A stretch of 64,000 bases of DNA from Mycobacterium syngnathidarum. Lineage in GTDB: Bacteria; Actinomycetota; Actinomycetes; Mycobacteriales; Mycobacteriaceae. The stretch spans positions 264,332-328,331 of the forward strand of contig NZ_MLCL01000086.1 of assembly GCF_001942625.1 (NCBI RefSeq), in the 5' to 3' direction. Within the stretch, counting starts at the first letter, position 1. The number at the start of each line of letters is the position of its first letter. The notes beneath the pieces were generated by a model. The model was not told the origin of the DNA and ran no database searches. It was given only the letters and a program-made list of their open reading frames with translations. The translations under genes and the position numbers were made by a program. Shown in pieces: positions 17,695 to 26,892 of the stretch.

Positions 17695-18177
17695 GTGAAA
17701 ACCGACTCATCGATGAGCGCGGGCGACACCGACGGGTATGCCGCCCAGCTCGAACGTGCCACCCGCGGCCTGCTCGCGCTCAACGTCATCGCATTGGAGC
17801 ACTTCGAGAAACGCATCGGGCTGTCGTCGCTGCGCGCCCTGCAGTCGTTGGGTCGGATCGGTCCCTGTTTGGTGAGCGCGCTGGCTCAGGACCTACAGGT
17901 GGCGGTGTCGACCGCCAGCCGGCTGGCCGACCGGCTCGCCGAGGCCGGGCTGATCACCCGCTCCGTATACCCGCAGAACCGCCGGGCCACCCTGCTGGAT
18001 CTGACCGATGACGGCCGGGCCATCCTGGACGATCTGGTGGCGTATCGCGTCGAGCTGTTCGAGGGCGTGACCGCGGCCCTCGGACGCGCCGAGCGCAACA
18101 ACCTTCTCCGCGGAGCTACAGCGTTCACCGCGGCATACCGCGCCCTGTCCGACGGTGGCAAACCGGGCGCCCCGTAG
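17695..18177 (+). CDS. MarR-family transcriptional regulator
   Basis: 160-residue winged-helix regulator. The recognition region is LVSALAQDLQVAVSTASRLADRLAEAGLITR, followed by the wing YPQNRRATLLDLTDDGR, which has the usual D-x-R-x-x-x-L-x-L-T pattern. GTG at 17695 is chosen because longer versions would put the 29-bp palindrome inside the gene; ATG at 17716 is another option. The divergent arrangement and the palindrome suggest autorepression plus control of the sugar-oxidation operon, relieved by a small ligand. The stop is 12 bp from the convergent tetR stop. Confidence 0.85.
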   Translation: MKTDSSMSAGDTDGYAAQLERATRGLLALNVIALEHFEKRIGLSSLRALQSLGRIGPCLVSALAQDLQVAVSTASRLADRLAEAGLITRSVYPQNRRATLLDLTDDGRAILDDLVAYRVELFEGVTAALGRAERNNLLRGATAFTAAYRALSDGGKPGAP

Positions 18178-18189
18178 TTCGTTGCGCAG

Positions 18190-18756
18190 CTAGTCGCGGC
18201 AACGCATCCCGCGCTCGAAGGTGCGGATGACGGCGGGAGCGGCGGCGTGTTGGGGCATGAGGCCGTTCTTGGAGTCCTGGCAGGCCCACATGACCAACCC
18301 GTAGAGCGCGTGTTCGAGCCACTGCGTGCTGGATTCGGGATCGAACACGCCTTCGGCCTGGCCGCGTTCGATCAGACTCGTGAGATAGGTGTTGTCGGGC
18401 ATCGCCTCGGCCGGCAGGTCACGGAGCACATTGGGGTCGTCGAAAAGAAACAACAGCCGGTTGCCGACCGAGATCATCGCGTTGATGACGCGACGCATGG
18501 CATCGACCGGGCAACCGTCTTCGGGCGCGGCGGCCGCCACCGCGTCGGACACGACTCGCACCGAGTCGACGATCGTGGCGTTGACCAGGCTTTCCCGGTC
18601 GGGAAAGTACCGATGCACCGTGGTACGGCCGACGCCGGCGGCCTTGGCGATGTCCGGCAGTGTCGCGGTGCGGTCATCGGCCAACACGGCGGCGGCGGCT
18701 TCGATGATCGCGGCGCGGGTACGCGCCTGGGTGGCCGAGAGCTCGCCGGTGCTCAT
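18190..18756 (-). CDS. TetR-family transcriptional regulator
   Basis: 188 residues. N-terminal HTH: RTRAAIIEAAAAVLADD, then LPDIAKAAGVGRTTVHRYFPDRESL, the classical TetR recognition helix. The C-terminal ligand domain is unassigned. It follows mmpL on the same strand after 22 bp, so it is probably the third gene of an mmpS-mmpL-tetR operon and the likely repressor acting at the inverted repeat 22157-22190, with efflux substrate or lipid as inducer. That link is inferred from the arrangement. Confidence 0.88.
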   Translation of the reverse strand: MSTGELSATQARTRAAIIEAAAAVLADDRTATLPDIAKAAGVGRTTVHRYFPDRESLVNATIVDSVRVVSDAVAAAAPEDGCPVDAMRRVINAMISVGNRLLFLFDDPNVLRDLPAEAMPDNTYLTSLIERGQAEGVFDPESSTQWLEHALYGLVMWACQDSKNGLMPQHAAAPAVIRTFERGMRCRD

Positions 18757-18778
18757 CCGTCGATGGTATCGGCGACCG

Positions 18779-21640
18779 TCACGACGGTCGTGCCACCGGT
18801 ATCGGCCTGGTCCGGTCCGAAAGGAAACGTGCCGGACGTTGCCGGACCGGCAGCGGCCACCAGAACCACCGCCCGAGGATCGCGGCGATCGTCGGAGTCA
18901 TCAGCGAGCGCACCACCAGGGTGTCGAACAACAGGCCCAGGCCGATCGTCGTACCGCCCTGGCCGATCGCGATCAGATCGCTGGTGGCCATCGAGGCCAT
19001 CGTGAAGGCGAACACCAGGCCCGCTGCGGTGACCACACCGCCCGTGGCCCCCATGGCTCGGATGATGCCGGTGTTGATCCCGGCGCTGACCTCTTCCTTC
19101 ATCCGGGACACCACCAGCAGGTTGTAGTCCGATCCGACGGCCAGCAGGATGATGACCGAGAACGCCAAGGTCATCCAGTGCAGGTCGATTCCGAGCAGGT
19201 ACTGCCACACCAGGACCGACAGGCCGAACGATGCGGCCAGCGACAGGATCACCGTGCCCACGATCACGAACGACGCGATCAGCGCGCGGGTGATCAACAG
19301 CATCACGATGAAGATCAACGTGATCGCGCCGCAGGCTGAGATCAGCAGATCCCATTGCGCGCCGACCTGGATGTCCTTGTACGTGGCCGCGGTGCCGCCG
19401 AGGTATATCTTGGCGTCGGCCAACGGCGTCGTCTTGACCGCCTCGCGAGCAGTCTTCAGGATCGGGTCGACGTGCGAGATGCCTTCGGAGGTAGCCGGAT
19501 CCACGTCGTGAGTGATGATGAACTGGGCCGCCTGACCGTCCGGTGAGACCATCAGCTCCAGCCCGCGTTTGAAGTCCGGGTTGTCGAACGCCTCGGGCGG
19601 CAGGTAGAACGAATCGTCATTGCGGGCCTCGTCGAACGCCTGGCCCATCACCGACGCGGTGTCGGTCATCTTGCCGATCTGGTCGACCAGGCCGTTGAAC
19701 GTGCTGAACATCGTTTTCATGGTGCCCTGCATGGACTTCGAGATGGCGATCATCGGCGGCAGTTGCGCCACCAACTGCGGCATCAGCTGATCCATGTCGT
19801 TCATGTTCTTCACCGATTCCGAGAGGGTCTCGGTCATGGTGTCGATACCGTCGAGCCCGTCGAACATCGAGCGCATCGAATGACACATCGGGATGTCGTA
19901 GCAGTGCGGCTCCCAGTACAGGTAGTTGCGGAGCGGGCGCATGAAATCGTCGAAATCAGCCATGTGATCCCGCATTTCGTTGGTGCTGGCCTGCATCTCG
20001 TTCATGCTCGCCGTGAGTTCGTGGGTGATGTCGGTCATCCGGTTCATCAGGCCCAGCATGTTCTCCATGATGGCGATCATCCGGCCCAGATCATCGGTGA
20101 GCGTGTTCATGTCGCCCATGCGTTCCCGCAGGAACTGCAGGTTCTCGGTCATCGACACCGACTGCATGCTCACCTGGAAGGGCACCGAGCTGTGTGCGAT
20201 CGGGCGGCCCAGCGGGCGGGTGATGCTCTGTACGCGCGCGACGCCGGGCACGCGGATCAGCTCGCGGGCGATCTTGTCCAGCACGATCATGTCGGCCGGG
20301 TTTCGCAGGTCCCGGCCCGCGTCGACGAGCAATAGATCCGGATTCATGCGGGCGGCGGTGAAATGTCGTTCAGCGGCGGCATATCCGACGTTGGAGGGCA
20401 GATCCTTGGGGATGTAGAGCCGCTCGTTGTAAGACGTCTGGTATCCGGGCAGGGCCAGCAGGCCGACGAGTGCCACCGCGATGGCCGCCGCCAGGATCGG
20501 GACCGGCCAGCGCACCACCGAGGTGCCCAGGCGGCGCCAACCGCGGGAACGGATCTCGCGTTTGGCATCGAACCGGCCGAATCTGCTGCCGACGACCAGC
20601 ATGGCCGGCGCCAATGTGAGTGAGGCCAGGACCACCACCGACATCCCGATGGCGCTCGGGATTCCCATCGAGCTGAAGTAGTTCAAACGGGTGAAGTGCA
20701 GGCACAGCATGGCGCCGGCGACGGTGAGACCTGAGCCGAGGATGACGTGCCCGACACCGTGAAATGCGGTGTAGTAGGCGTCTTCTCGTTCCTGCCCCTT
20801 CTGGCGGGCCTCTTGGTACCGGCCGACGAGGAAGATGGCGTAATCGGTTCCGGCCGCGATGGCCAACGATGTCAGCAGGCTCACCGAGAAGGTCGACAAG
20901 CCGAGCAGGCCGGCGTGGCCGATAGCGGCGACCACACCGCGGGCAGCTGACATCTCCAGCAGCACCACGATGAGCATCAGCAACATCGTGGCGAACGACC
21001 GGTAGACCACGATCAGCATCACCGCGATCACGGCGATGGTGACGAAGGTGATTTTGACCATGCTCTTGTCGCCGGCTTCGTTCATGTCCGTAGTGAGCGG
21101 ACCTTGGCCGGTGACATAGGCTTTCACGCCCGCGGGCGGGTGGGACTCGTCGATGATCTTGCGGACCGCGGCGACCGATTCGTTGGCCAAGGTCTCGCCC
21201 TGGTTGCCGGCGAGGTTGACCTGAACGTAGGCGGCCTTGCCGTCGGTGCTCTGCGAGCCCGCCGCGGTGATCAGATCGCCCCAGTAATTCTGCACGTGCT
21301 GAACGTGTTCGGTATCCGCCTGCAGTGTGCGGACCAGTTCGTCGTAGTACCGATGGGCCTCGGTGCCGAGCGGCTGATCACCCTCCAGCACGACCATCGC
21401 GATCGTGTCGGAGTCGAACTGATCGAAGCGCTCACCGATCTTCTTCATCGCCACCAGTGCCGGCGCATCCTGCGGTGACAGGGAAACGGCGTGCTCGTGC
21501 CCGACGACCTCGAGCTGGGGGATCAGGGCGTTCAGGACGACCACGAGCGCGACCCACAGCAGGATGATCGGGATCGCGGCGACACGGATGACACGGGCGA
21601 CGCCGTTGTGGCCAGGAGTGGCACTGTGGTTGCTCATCAC
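18779..21640 (-). CDS. MmpL-family RND transporter
   Basis: About 953 residues, the mycobacterial MmpL size. Two RND repeats, each a periplasmic domain plus a helix bundle, with the proton-relay motifs GTDYAIFLVGRYQEARQ in the first half and GSDYNLLVVSRMKEEV in the second. The long Met/Asn/Asp-rich coiled region between about residues 500 and 660 is typical of the MmpL4/MmpL5 type, which export siderophores or lipids and drugs and need an MmpS partner. GTG at 21640 overlaps the mmpS stop; ATG three bases later is equally possible. Substrate unknown; the mbt-like cluster 11 kb away is not proof of a siderophore role. Confidence 0.93.
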   Translation of the reverse strand: MMSNHSATPGHNGVARVIRVAAIPIILLWVALVVVLNALIPQLEVVGHEHAVSLSPQDAPALVAMKKIGERFDQFDSDTIAMVVLEGDQPLGTEAHRYYDELVRTLQADTEHVQHVQNYWGDLITAAGSQSTDGKAAYVQVNLAGNQGETLANESVAAVRKIIDESHPPAGVKAYVTGQGPLTTDMNEAGDKSMVKITFVTIAVIAVMLIVVYRSFATMLLMLIVVLLEMSAARGVVAAIGHAGLLGLSTFSVSLLTSLAIAAGTDYAIFLVGRYQEARQKGQEREDAYYTAFHGVGHVILGSGLTVAGAMLCLHFTRLNYFSSMGIPSAIGMSVVVLASLTLAPAMLVVGSRFGRFDAKREIRSRGWRRLGTSVVRWPVPILAAAIAVALVGLLALPGYQTSYNERLYIPKDLPSNVGYAAAERHFTAARMNPDLLLVDAGRDLRNPADMIVLDKIARELIRVPGVARVQSITRPLGRPIAHSSVPFQVSMQSVSMTENLQFLRERMGDMNTLTDDLGRMIAIMENMLGLMNRMTDITHELTASMNEMQASTNEMRDHMADFDDFMRPLRNYLYWEPHCYDIPMCHSMRSMFDGLDGIDTMTETLSESVKNMNDMDQLMPQLVAQLPPMIAISKSMQGTMKTMFSTFNGLVDQIGKMTDTASVMGQAFDEARNDDSFYLPPEAFDNPDFKRGLELMVSPDGQAAQFIITHDVDPATSEGISHVDPILKTAREAVKTTPLADAKIYLGGTAATYKDIQVGAQWDLLISACGAITLIFIVMLLITRALIASFVIVGTVILSLAASFGLSVLVWQYLLGIDLHWMTLAFSVIILLAVGSDYNLLVVSRMKEEVSAGINTGIIRAMGATGGVVTAAGLVFAFTMASMATSDLIAIGQGGTTIGLGLLFDTLVVRSLMTPTIAAILGRWFWWPLPVRQRPARFLSDRTRPIPVARPS

Positions 21641-22077
21641 GCGGCCTTGTCCAAGCAGAACGCCTGGGCGTTGTGCTGGTTCACGGTCTGGTCGTCACGG
21701 ACCTCACCGTTGACGATGATCCGGCAGCTGATCACTTCGCTATCTCCTTGGGCGACCACGTTGGCGAACACCGTGGGCAGGGTGGTGACCACTTCGTGCC
21801 GCCACGGCAGCGAGCTGAAGCTCTCGGTGTGGGGCTGGGCATCGGCGTCCAGGTAGCTGACGTGGCCACTGGTGCCGCTGGGTCCCTCGATCTCGTAGAT
21901 GACGCGCTTCGGGTTGAACTCGACGATGTCGTCGCCGGCGGACGGGCCCGGCTCGGTGTCGATATGGGTGCCGAAGATCCCGTGCATCCGGCTCATCGTG
22001 AAACCGCTGACGGCAAGGGCGGCTACCAAGACCAAAGGGATCCAGAAGCGTTTGGCGAGCCGAAATAGCGTAGCCAC
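21637..22077 (-). CDS. MmpS-family membrane accessory protein
   Basis: 146 residues: one N-terminal transmembrane helix (FWIPLVLVAALAVSGFTM) and an extracytoplasmic beta domain with LPW and a C-terminal cysteine pair (SCRIIVNGEV ... AFC). GTG at 22077 is preferred over ATG at 22107 because GGAGAGGTGG lies 8 bp upstream and the length then matches MmpS proteins. The stop overlaps the mmpL start. It is expected to work with the adjacent MmpL as a periplasmic adaptor. Confidence 0.9.
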   Translation of the reverse strand: MATLFRLAKRFWIPLVLVAALAVSGFTMSRMHGIFGTHIDTEPGPSAGDDIVEFNPKRVIYEIEGPSGTSGHVSYLDADAQPHTESFSSLPWRHEVVTTLPTVFANVVAQGDSEVISCRIIVNGEVRDDQTVNQHNAQAFCLDKAA

Positions 22078-22146
22078 GGCAAAATCCACCTCTCCGGTTC
22101 GGCGCATACCGACGGAAACCCCATCCGACCGCGATTTGATCGGCTG

Positions 22147-22190
22147 AACGTAACAGTCCCTTAGTGGATCCTCAACGTTCCATTAAGGGA
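22147..22190 (-). promoter_or_regulatory. mmpS promoter overlapped by an inverted repeat
   Basis: On the minus strand TTGAGG (22170-22175) and TACGTT (22147-22152) are spaced by 17 bp, a plausible SigA -35/-10 pair about 70 bp before mmpS. The sequence 22157-22190 forms an inverted repeat, TCCCTTAGTGG and CCATTAAGGGA, 10 of 11 matching with a 12-bp spacer, covering the -35 and spacer. This is where a TetR repressor would act. It could alternatively be a terminator hairpin for the upstream gene, but it has no T-tract. Confidence 0.55.
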
Positions 22191-22237
22191 TTTTGAGATA
22201 CCTCACAGTTGTTTGCGAGGTGGAATTTTTTGGTGAC

Positions 22238-23197
22238 CTATCCAGTGAGCAGACGCACCGGGGAACCCGTGCAGTACGCGGCGATGTCCTCGACGATGTC
22301 GCGGTAGAAGATCGACATCACGGTCTGGGTGACATAGCCGAGGTGCGGGGTCAGCAGTGTGTTGGGCAGGGTGGCCAACGGGTGTCCCGAGGGCAGGGGT
22401 TCGTGCTGATACACATCGAGTGCCGCGCCGCGAATCTTCCTGCCGCGCAGGGCGTCCACCAGCGCCTCCTCGTTGATGAGACCGCCTCGTGAGGTGTTCA
22501 CCAGGATCGCCGAGGGCTTCATCGCGGCCAATTCGACGGCACCGATCAGGCCACGGGTGGAGTCGGCGAGCACCATGTGCAACGACACCACATCGGCGTC
22601 GGCGAACAGCGTCTCCCGCTCCACGCGGACCACGCCGGCCTTGCCGGCGCGCTCGTCGGTAAGGTTCGGACTCCACGCGATGACGTTCATGCCGAACGCC
22701 TTGCCGATCGCGGCGATCCGGCTGCCGATCCGGCCGACCCCGACCAGGCCCAGCGTCGCGCCGTGCAGATCGCTGCCGATGGTGCTCTGCCACTGCCCAT
22801 TCCGGATGCGTTGGTCCTCGGTGACCAGGTGCCGCTGCAGGCCCAGGATCAACGCCCAGGTGTGCTCCACGGTCGGGGTGACGGCGCCGCCCGTGCCCGA
22901 CACCGTGATACCGAGGCGGTGCGCGGCGGCGATGTCGATGGCGGCGTTGAACGGGCCGGTGGTAACCAGCAGCTTCAGGGCGGGCAGCTGGGACAGCAGG
23001 GTCGCGTCGAGCGGGGTGCGCTCGCGCATCGCGACCACGACCTCGTACTCGGCCAGGGCTTCGACCAGGGCGGGGCCGGGTCCGATGTGGTCACGCAGTG
23101 CGGTGATCTCGGTGGTGCGGGGGATCGATGACCAATCGACCGTAGCGGCGATGCCCTGGTAATCGTCGAGGACGGCGATGCGAAGCGGTTCGGCCAT
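22238..23197 (-). CDS. D-isomer-specific 2-hydroxyacid dehydrogenase
   Basis: 319 residues. NAD-binding motif GLVGVGRIGSRIA, and the three catalytic positions are recognisable: arginine in NTSRGGLI, glutamate in LDVYQHEP and histidine in LTPHLGYVT. It reduces 2-oxo acids or oxidises D-2-hydroxy acids. It lies 3 bp after the amidohydrolase and is the last gene of the GntR-linked operon. The relatives I recall are annotated as glyoxylate/hydroxypyruvate-type reductases, but the substrate is open. Confidence 0.88.
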   Translation of the reverse strand: MAEPLRIAVLDDYQGIAATVDWSSIPRTTEITALRDHIGPGPALVEALAEYEVVVAMRERTPLDATLLSQLPALKLLVTTGPFNAAIDIAAAHRLGITVSGTGGAVTPTVEHTWALILGLQRHLVTEDQRIRNGQWQSTIGSDLHGATLGLVGVGRIGSRIAAIGKAFGMNVIAWSPNLTDERAGKAGVVRVERETLFADADVVSLHMVLADSTRGLIGAVELAAMKPSAILVNTSRGGLINEEALVDALRGRKIRGAALDVYQHEPLPSGHPLATLPNTLLTPHLGYVTQTVMSIFYRDIVEDIAAYCTGSPVRLLTG

Positions 23198-23200
23198 CGC

Positions 23201-24469
23201 TCAGTAGGCGTTCGGGTCGGTCTGCACGGCCGCGGGCACCGGATGCTGATAGAGGCGGGAGGCGTTCTCCCAGGTGATCTTGCGGATCGCGTCGGCCGGC
23301 AGGCCGTGAATCTGTTCGTGGATCGTGCGCTGGGTGTGCGGCCAGGTCGAATCGCAGTGCGGGTAGTCGGCTTCGAGCAGGATGTTGTCGGTTCCGATCC
23401 GCTCGTGCTGGATGAACGACGACTGGTCTTCGACCGCGCAGAACCAGAAGTTCCTCGCGAATACCTCGGCGGGGGAGAGCGTTTCACCCAACGCCTTCCA
23501 GGTTCCGTACATCTGGTGGTAACTGAGCATGTGGTCGAGTCGGTCGAGCAGACCTGCCACCCAACCGATTCCGCCCTCGGACAGACAGATCTTGAGATCC
23601 GGGTACCGGCTGGGCAGTCCCGAGTACAACCAGTCGACCGCGGCGGTGATGGCGTAGGCGAAAAACAGCACACCTTGAACATCCGGTGGGGCGTCATCGG
23701 TGGTGGACGGAGCCGAGCCCGAGGATCCGATGTGCAGATTGACCACTGTGCCCGTCTCGGCACACGCCGCCATCATCGGTTCCCAGTAGCCCGAGTGAAT
23801 GGTCGGCAGGCCGAGCATGGCGGGGTTCTCACTGAAAGTCACAGCGTGGAAACCGCGTTCGGCATTCTCGTAGATCATCTGCGCACCGACCTCAGGGTCG
23901 AGCAGCCAGGGCAGCTGGCACGGAATGATCCGATCGGGGTAGGCCCCGGCCCACGCCTCCAGGTGCCAGTCGTTCCAGGCCCGCACCGCAGCCATCGCCA
24001 GATCCCGGTCTTTGGTCACCTGCTGCAGCCGCTGACCGGCGAACCCGGGCAGGAACGACGGGAAGTTCAACGATGCGTACACGCCGTTGAGGTCCATGTC
24101 CCTGACACGCTCGTGAATGTCCCAGGCGCCGCGGCGCATCTCGTCGAACCGCGCAGGCTCGAAACCGTATTCGGAGACCGGGCGCCCGACGACAGCGTTG
24201 AAGCCGACGTTGGGCAGCGACTGTCCGTCGTACATCCAGGTTTGACCACCGTTGTCGGTGTCGACGACCTTGGGGGCACGGTCGGCGAACTTGCGCGGCA
24301 CCCGGTCGGTGAAGGTGTCCGGTGGTTCGACGATGTGATCGTCGACGGAGATCACGGTGTAGACCCGTTCGGCCCGTTCGGGTTCCGGCAGGAAGGTCAC
24401 CTTCCGGTCGGCGCCCTTGTTCGCGGTGGTGAAGTCGAGATTGCCGGCGAGCTCGTCGATGGACTTCAT
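23201..24469 (-). CDS. Amidohydrolase / ACMSD-like decarboxylase
   Basis: 422-residue TIM-barrel metal-dependent hydrolase of the amidohydrolase-2 (ACMSD/gamma-resorcylate decarboxylase) group. The N-terminal metal site appears as SVDDHIVEPPDTF, a further ligand in VVNLHIGSSG, and the late catalytic aspartate/histidine in LEADYPHCDSTWPHT. Members often decarboxylate or hydrolyse aromatic or muconate-type acids. ATG at 24469 is preceded by AAGGAGACTGCCTC. It lies 14 bp after the class II aldolase. Decarboxylation of an aromatic or dienoic acid is a reasonable guess. Confidence 0.85.
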   Translation of the reverse strand: MKSIDELAGNLDFTTANKGADRKVTFLPEPERAERVYTVISVDDHIVEPPDTFTDRVPRKFADRAPKVVDTDNGGQTWMYDGQSLPNVGFNAVVGRPVSEYGFEPARFDEMRRGAWDIHERVRDMDLNGVYASLNFPSFLPGFAGQRLQQVTKDRDLAMAAVRAWNDWHLEAWAGAYPDRIIPCQLPWLLDPEVGAQMIYENAERGFHAVTFSENPAMLGLPTIHSGYWEPMMAACAETGTVVNLHIGSSGSAPSTTDDAPPDVQGVLFFAYAITAAVDWLYSGLPSRYPDLKICLSEGGIGWVAGLLDRLDHMLSYHQMYGTWKALGETLSPAEVFARNFWFCAVEDQSSFIQHERIGTDNILLEADYPHCDSTWPHTQRTIHEQIHGLPADAIRKITWENASRLYQHPVPAAVQTDPNAY

Positions 24470-24483
24470 GAGGCAGTCTCCTT

Positions 24484-25257
24484 CTAGGTCAGCACGTCGG
24501 GGTCGGCCTTGATGGTCATGCGGGCCGCCCCGGCCCAGTACACGTCGGCCGCCCGTTCGATGAGAGAGGCCTTCATGCCGTACATGTCGGAGCGGTTCAT
24601 CGCCGTGGGCTCACGGCCGGTGAGCATCACCTGGTACGCCAGCTTGCAGACCCGGTCGATCGAGGCGGCCCGGTACACGGCCTCGGCCACGGTGCCCCCG
24701 GTGGTGATCACTCCGTGGTTGGCCAGGATGGTGAGGTTGGCCGTACCGATCCGCTCCGCCAGCTCGCCGGCCCGCGGTGCCGAATCGACCTCGCCGTCAT
24801 AGGTTTCGACGAAACACATGTCATCGAGAAACAGCGAGCCGGTCTGGTGGACGAGCTCCGGCAGCTTCCCCAACGCCGCGATGAGACTCACGTAGTACGG
24901 GTGATTGTGGATGACGACGCGGGCATCGTCGCGCACACGATGCAGTTCGGTGTGGATGTGGATGGCCGGGGTGACATCCCAGCGTCCGCGAACCACCGCG
25001 GCGTTCTCGTCGACCACACAGATGTCGGATGCCGTGAGCTCCTGCCACCACAGGCCCCACGGATTGACCAGCATCTCGGTGCGGCCCTCGGGTTGCCAGG
25101 TGATGTGGCCGGCCATGTTCTCGGCGAACCCGATGGCGGCCAGGTGCCGGAACGCCACCGCCAGTGCCTGCTCTTCGGTCAGGTCGACGCCGATCGGTGG
25201 GGTCACCGACGGCGACCACACCTTCAATCCGCCCTGACGCATCTCACCGACGCTCAT
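24484..25257 (-). CDS. Class II aldolase/adducin family protein
   Basis: 257 residues. Metal-binding histidines appear in VVIHNHPYYVSLIA and in LANHGVITTGGTVAEAVYRA, the signature of class II (fuculose-phosphate-type) aldolases and decarboxylases. ATG at 25257 (MSVGEMRQGG) overlaps the upstream ligase by 14 bp and has GGGAGACGGCT just before it. It probably cleaves or decarboxylates an intermediate of the same pathway; without a sugar kinase nearby, a non-phosphorylated substrate is more likely. Confidence 0.87.
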   Translation of the reverse strand: MSVGEMRQGGLKVWSPSVTPPIGVDLTEEQALAVAFRHLAAIGFAENMAGHITWQPEGRTEMLVNPWGLWWQELTASDICVVDENAAVVRGRWDVTPAIHIHTELHRVRDDARVVIHNHPYYVSLIAALGKLPELVHQTGSLFLDDMCFVETYDGEVDSAPRAGELAERIGTANLTILANHGVITTGGTVAEAVYRAASIDRVCKLAYQVMLTGREPTAMNRSDMYGMKASLIERAADVYWAGAARMTIKADPDVLT

Positions 25258-26836
25258 AGCCGTCTCCCATCCGCGTCCAGATATCTTCGCGGAGTTGACC
25301 TTTGGCGATCTTTCCACCCGAGGACCGGGGTAGCTCGCCGAGCACGATGAGCTTCTCGGGAAGCAGCTCCTTCGACATGCCCTGCGCCAGAAGGTGCTCG
25401 ACGAGTCCGGGCAGATCGACGTCCTGGCCGTTGGCGCTCTCGACGTAGACGCACACCTTTTCGCCGAACACCGGGTCCGGCATCGCCACGGCCGTCGCCA
25501 CCGCCACGGCGGGATGCGTCGTCACCGCATCCTCGACCTCGACGGCACTGACGTTCTTGCCGCCGCGGAGAATGAAATCGGAGGTGCGGCCGGTGACGGA
25601 CAGGTAGCCGTCGGCGTCGACCTCGCAGACGTCACCCATCCGCATCCAGCCGTCAGGCGTGTAGAGCTTGTCGTGGTCCACCCCGCCGAGATAGCCGAGG
25701 CTGGTGGCCGGCCCCCGGCAGGCCGGTTGACCACGGCCCGTTGAGGTCACGTCTTCATCGCCGTCGAACAGGCGCACCGCCATCTCCGGCACCAGCTGCC
25801 CGGCGGTCCGCAGCCTGCGCTCCCGGGAGTCCCGCAACGTCGTCCCGCTCAACAGGCCGGTTTCGTTGGAGCCGTAGAACTGCAGGATGGTGGCGCCGGT
25901 GAGTTCTTCGAAGTCGGCAGCCCGTCGATACGGCAGCGCCTCACCGCCGGTGAACACCACCCGCAGCGAGCTCAGGTCGTTCTCGCGCGATGCCTGGTCG
26001 GCCATGATCATCAGCAATTGGGTACTGACACAGCACAACACGCTGACCCGGTGGCGGGCGATCACCTCGCATGCGGCCTTGGCATCGAACTTCTCGAGCA
26101 GCACGGTGGTGGCCCCGAGGTAGATCGGCGTGGTGTGGGCGGTCCAGATGCCGAACCCGAACGGGGCAGGGATGACCGGGAGGAACACGTCCTCGGAGCT
26201 CAGGGCGCCGTTGGCGACGGCCCGTTGATGGAAGTAGTGCCACCGGTTCTGGGTGTGCACAACGCATTTGGGCAGGCCCGTGGTCCCTGAGGTCGAATTG
26301 ATCAGGAATACGTCATCGGCACCGACACTCGTTGCCGGTGGCCGCGGCGGGGCATCGGTGTCGAGGGACAAACCGTCGAGCACCAGTGCGCTGACCGCAG
26401 GCATCAGTCCGGACACAGTGGTTTGTGCCGACGACCGCCGCGCCGGGTCGGTGATCAGCAGGCGCGGCTGAGTGGTCCGCAGGATCTGGCCGGCCTCGCG
26501 GGTACCGGCGCGCGCACCGATCCCGACGACGACGGCGCCGCAGCGTTCGATGGCCACGAACAGCACGTGGATGGCGGCGGTGTCGCCGTGCCACACCGCC
26601 ACCCGGTCACCCGCGGTGACCCCGGCGCCCGTGAGCTGGGCGGCGAGCAGTGTTGCAGCGGAGTCGAACTCGCTCCAGGTATGCGCGCCGGCGGGGTGGT
26701 CGACGTAGGCCGGCTTGTCTGGGTGGGTCAACGCGTGTTCGTTGACCGTCTGCGACAGGGTGCGGTCAGACCACCAGCCGGCTGATCGGTAGCGGGCCGC
26801 GTCTTCGGCGTCAATGACGGCGTCGCCGACCTTCAT
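25244..26836 (-). CDS. Acyl-CoA synthetase (AMP-binding)
   Basis: 530-residue ANL-superfamily ligase forming acyl- or aryl-CoA. Motifs: NSTSGTTGLPKCVVHTQ, FYGSNETG, MGDVCEVDADGYLSVTGRTSDFILRGGKN and the C-terminal catalytic lysine in SSGGKIAKGQL. ATG at 26836 is preferred to TTG at 26842. The start is only 4 bp from the 11-bp GntR-type motif, so the transcript leader must be very short or begin within gntR. With the aldolase, amidohydrolase and hydroxyacid dehydrogenase it suggests catabolism of an aromatic or branched carboxylic acid through a CoA thioester. Confidence 0.9.
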   Translation of the reverse strand: MKVGDAVIDAEDAARYRSAGWWSDRTLSQTVNEHALTHPDKPAYVDHPAGAHTWSEFDSAATLLAAQLTGAGVTAGDRVAVWHGDTAAIHVLFVAIERCGAVVVGIGARAGTREAGQILRTTQPRLLITDPARRSSAQTTVSGLMPAVSALVLDGLSLDTDAPPRPPATSVGADDVFLINSTSGTTGLPKCVVHTQNRWHYFHQRAVANGALSSEDVFLPVIPAPFGFGIWTAHTTPIYLGATTVLLEKFDAKAACEVIARHRVSVLCCVSTQLLMIMADQASRENDLSSLRVVFTGGEALPYRRAADFEELTGATILQFYGSNETGLLSGTTLRDSRERRLRTAGQLVPEMAVRLFDGDEDVTSTGRGQPACRGPATSLGYLGGVDHDKLYTPDGWMRMGDVCEVDADGYLSVTGRTSDFILRGGKNVSAVEVEDAVTTHPAVAVATAVAMPDPVFGEKVCVYVESANGQDVDLPGLVEHLLAQGMSKELLPEKLIVLGELPRSSGGKIAKGQLREDIWTRMGDGYERR

Positions 26837-26839
26837 GGC

Positions 26840-26850
26840 CAAATCATATG
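26840..26850. promoter_or_regulatory. Candidate GntR operator, copy A
   Basis: CAAATCATATG, immediately upstream of the acyl-CoA synthetase start. It matches 10 of 11 bases of the reverse complement of copy B (27731-27741); the flanking purines (AAA) also match. The two copies bracket the GntR gene. Confidence 0.55.
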
Positions 26851-26892
26851 AAAATAAGAGGCTGTGTCAACGGTCACAGCGTCCATCGGAGC

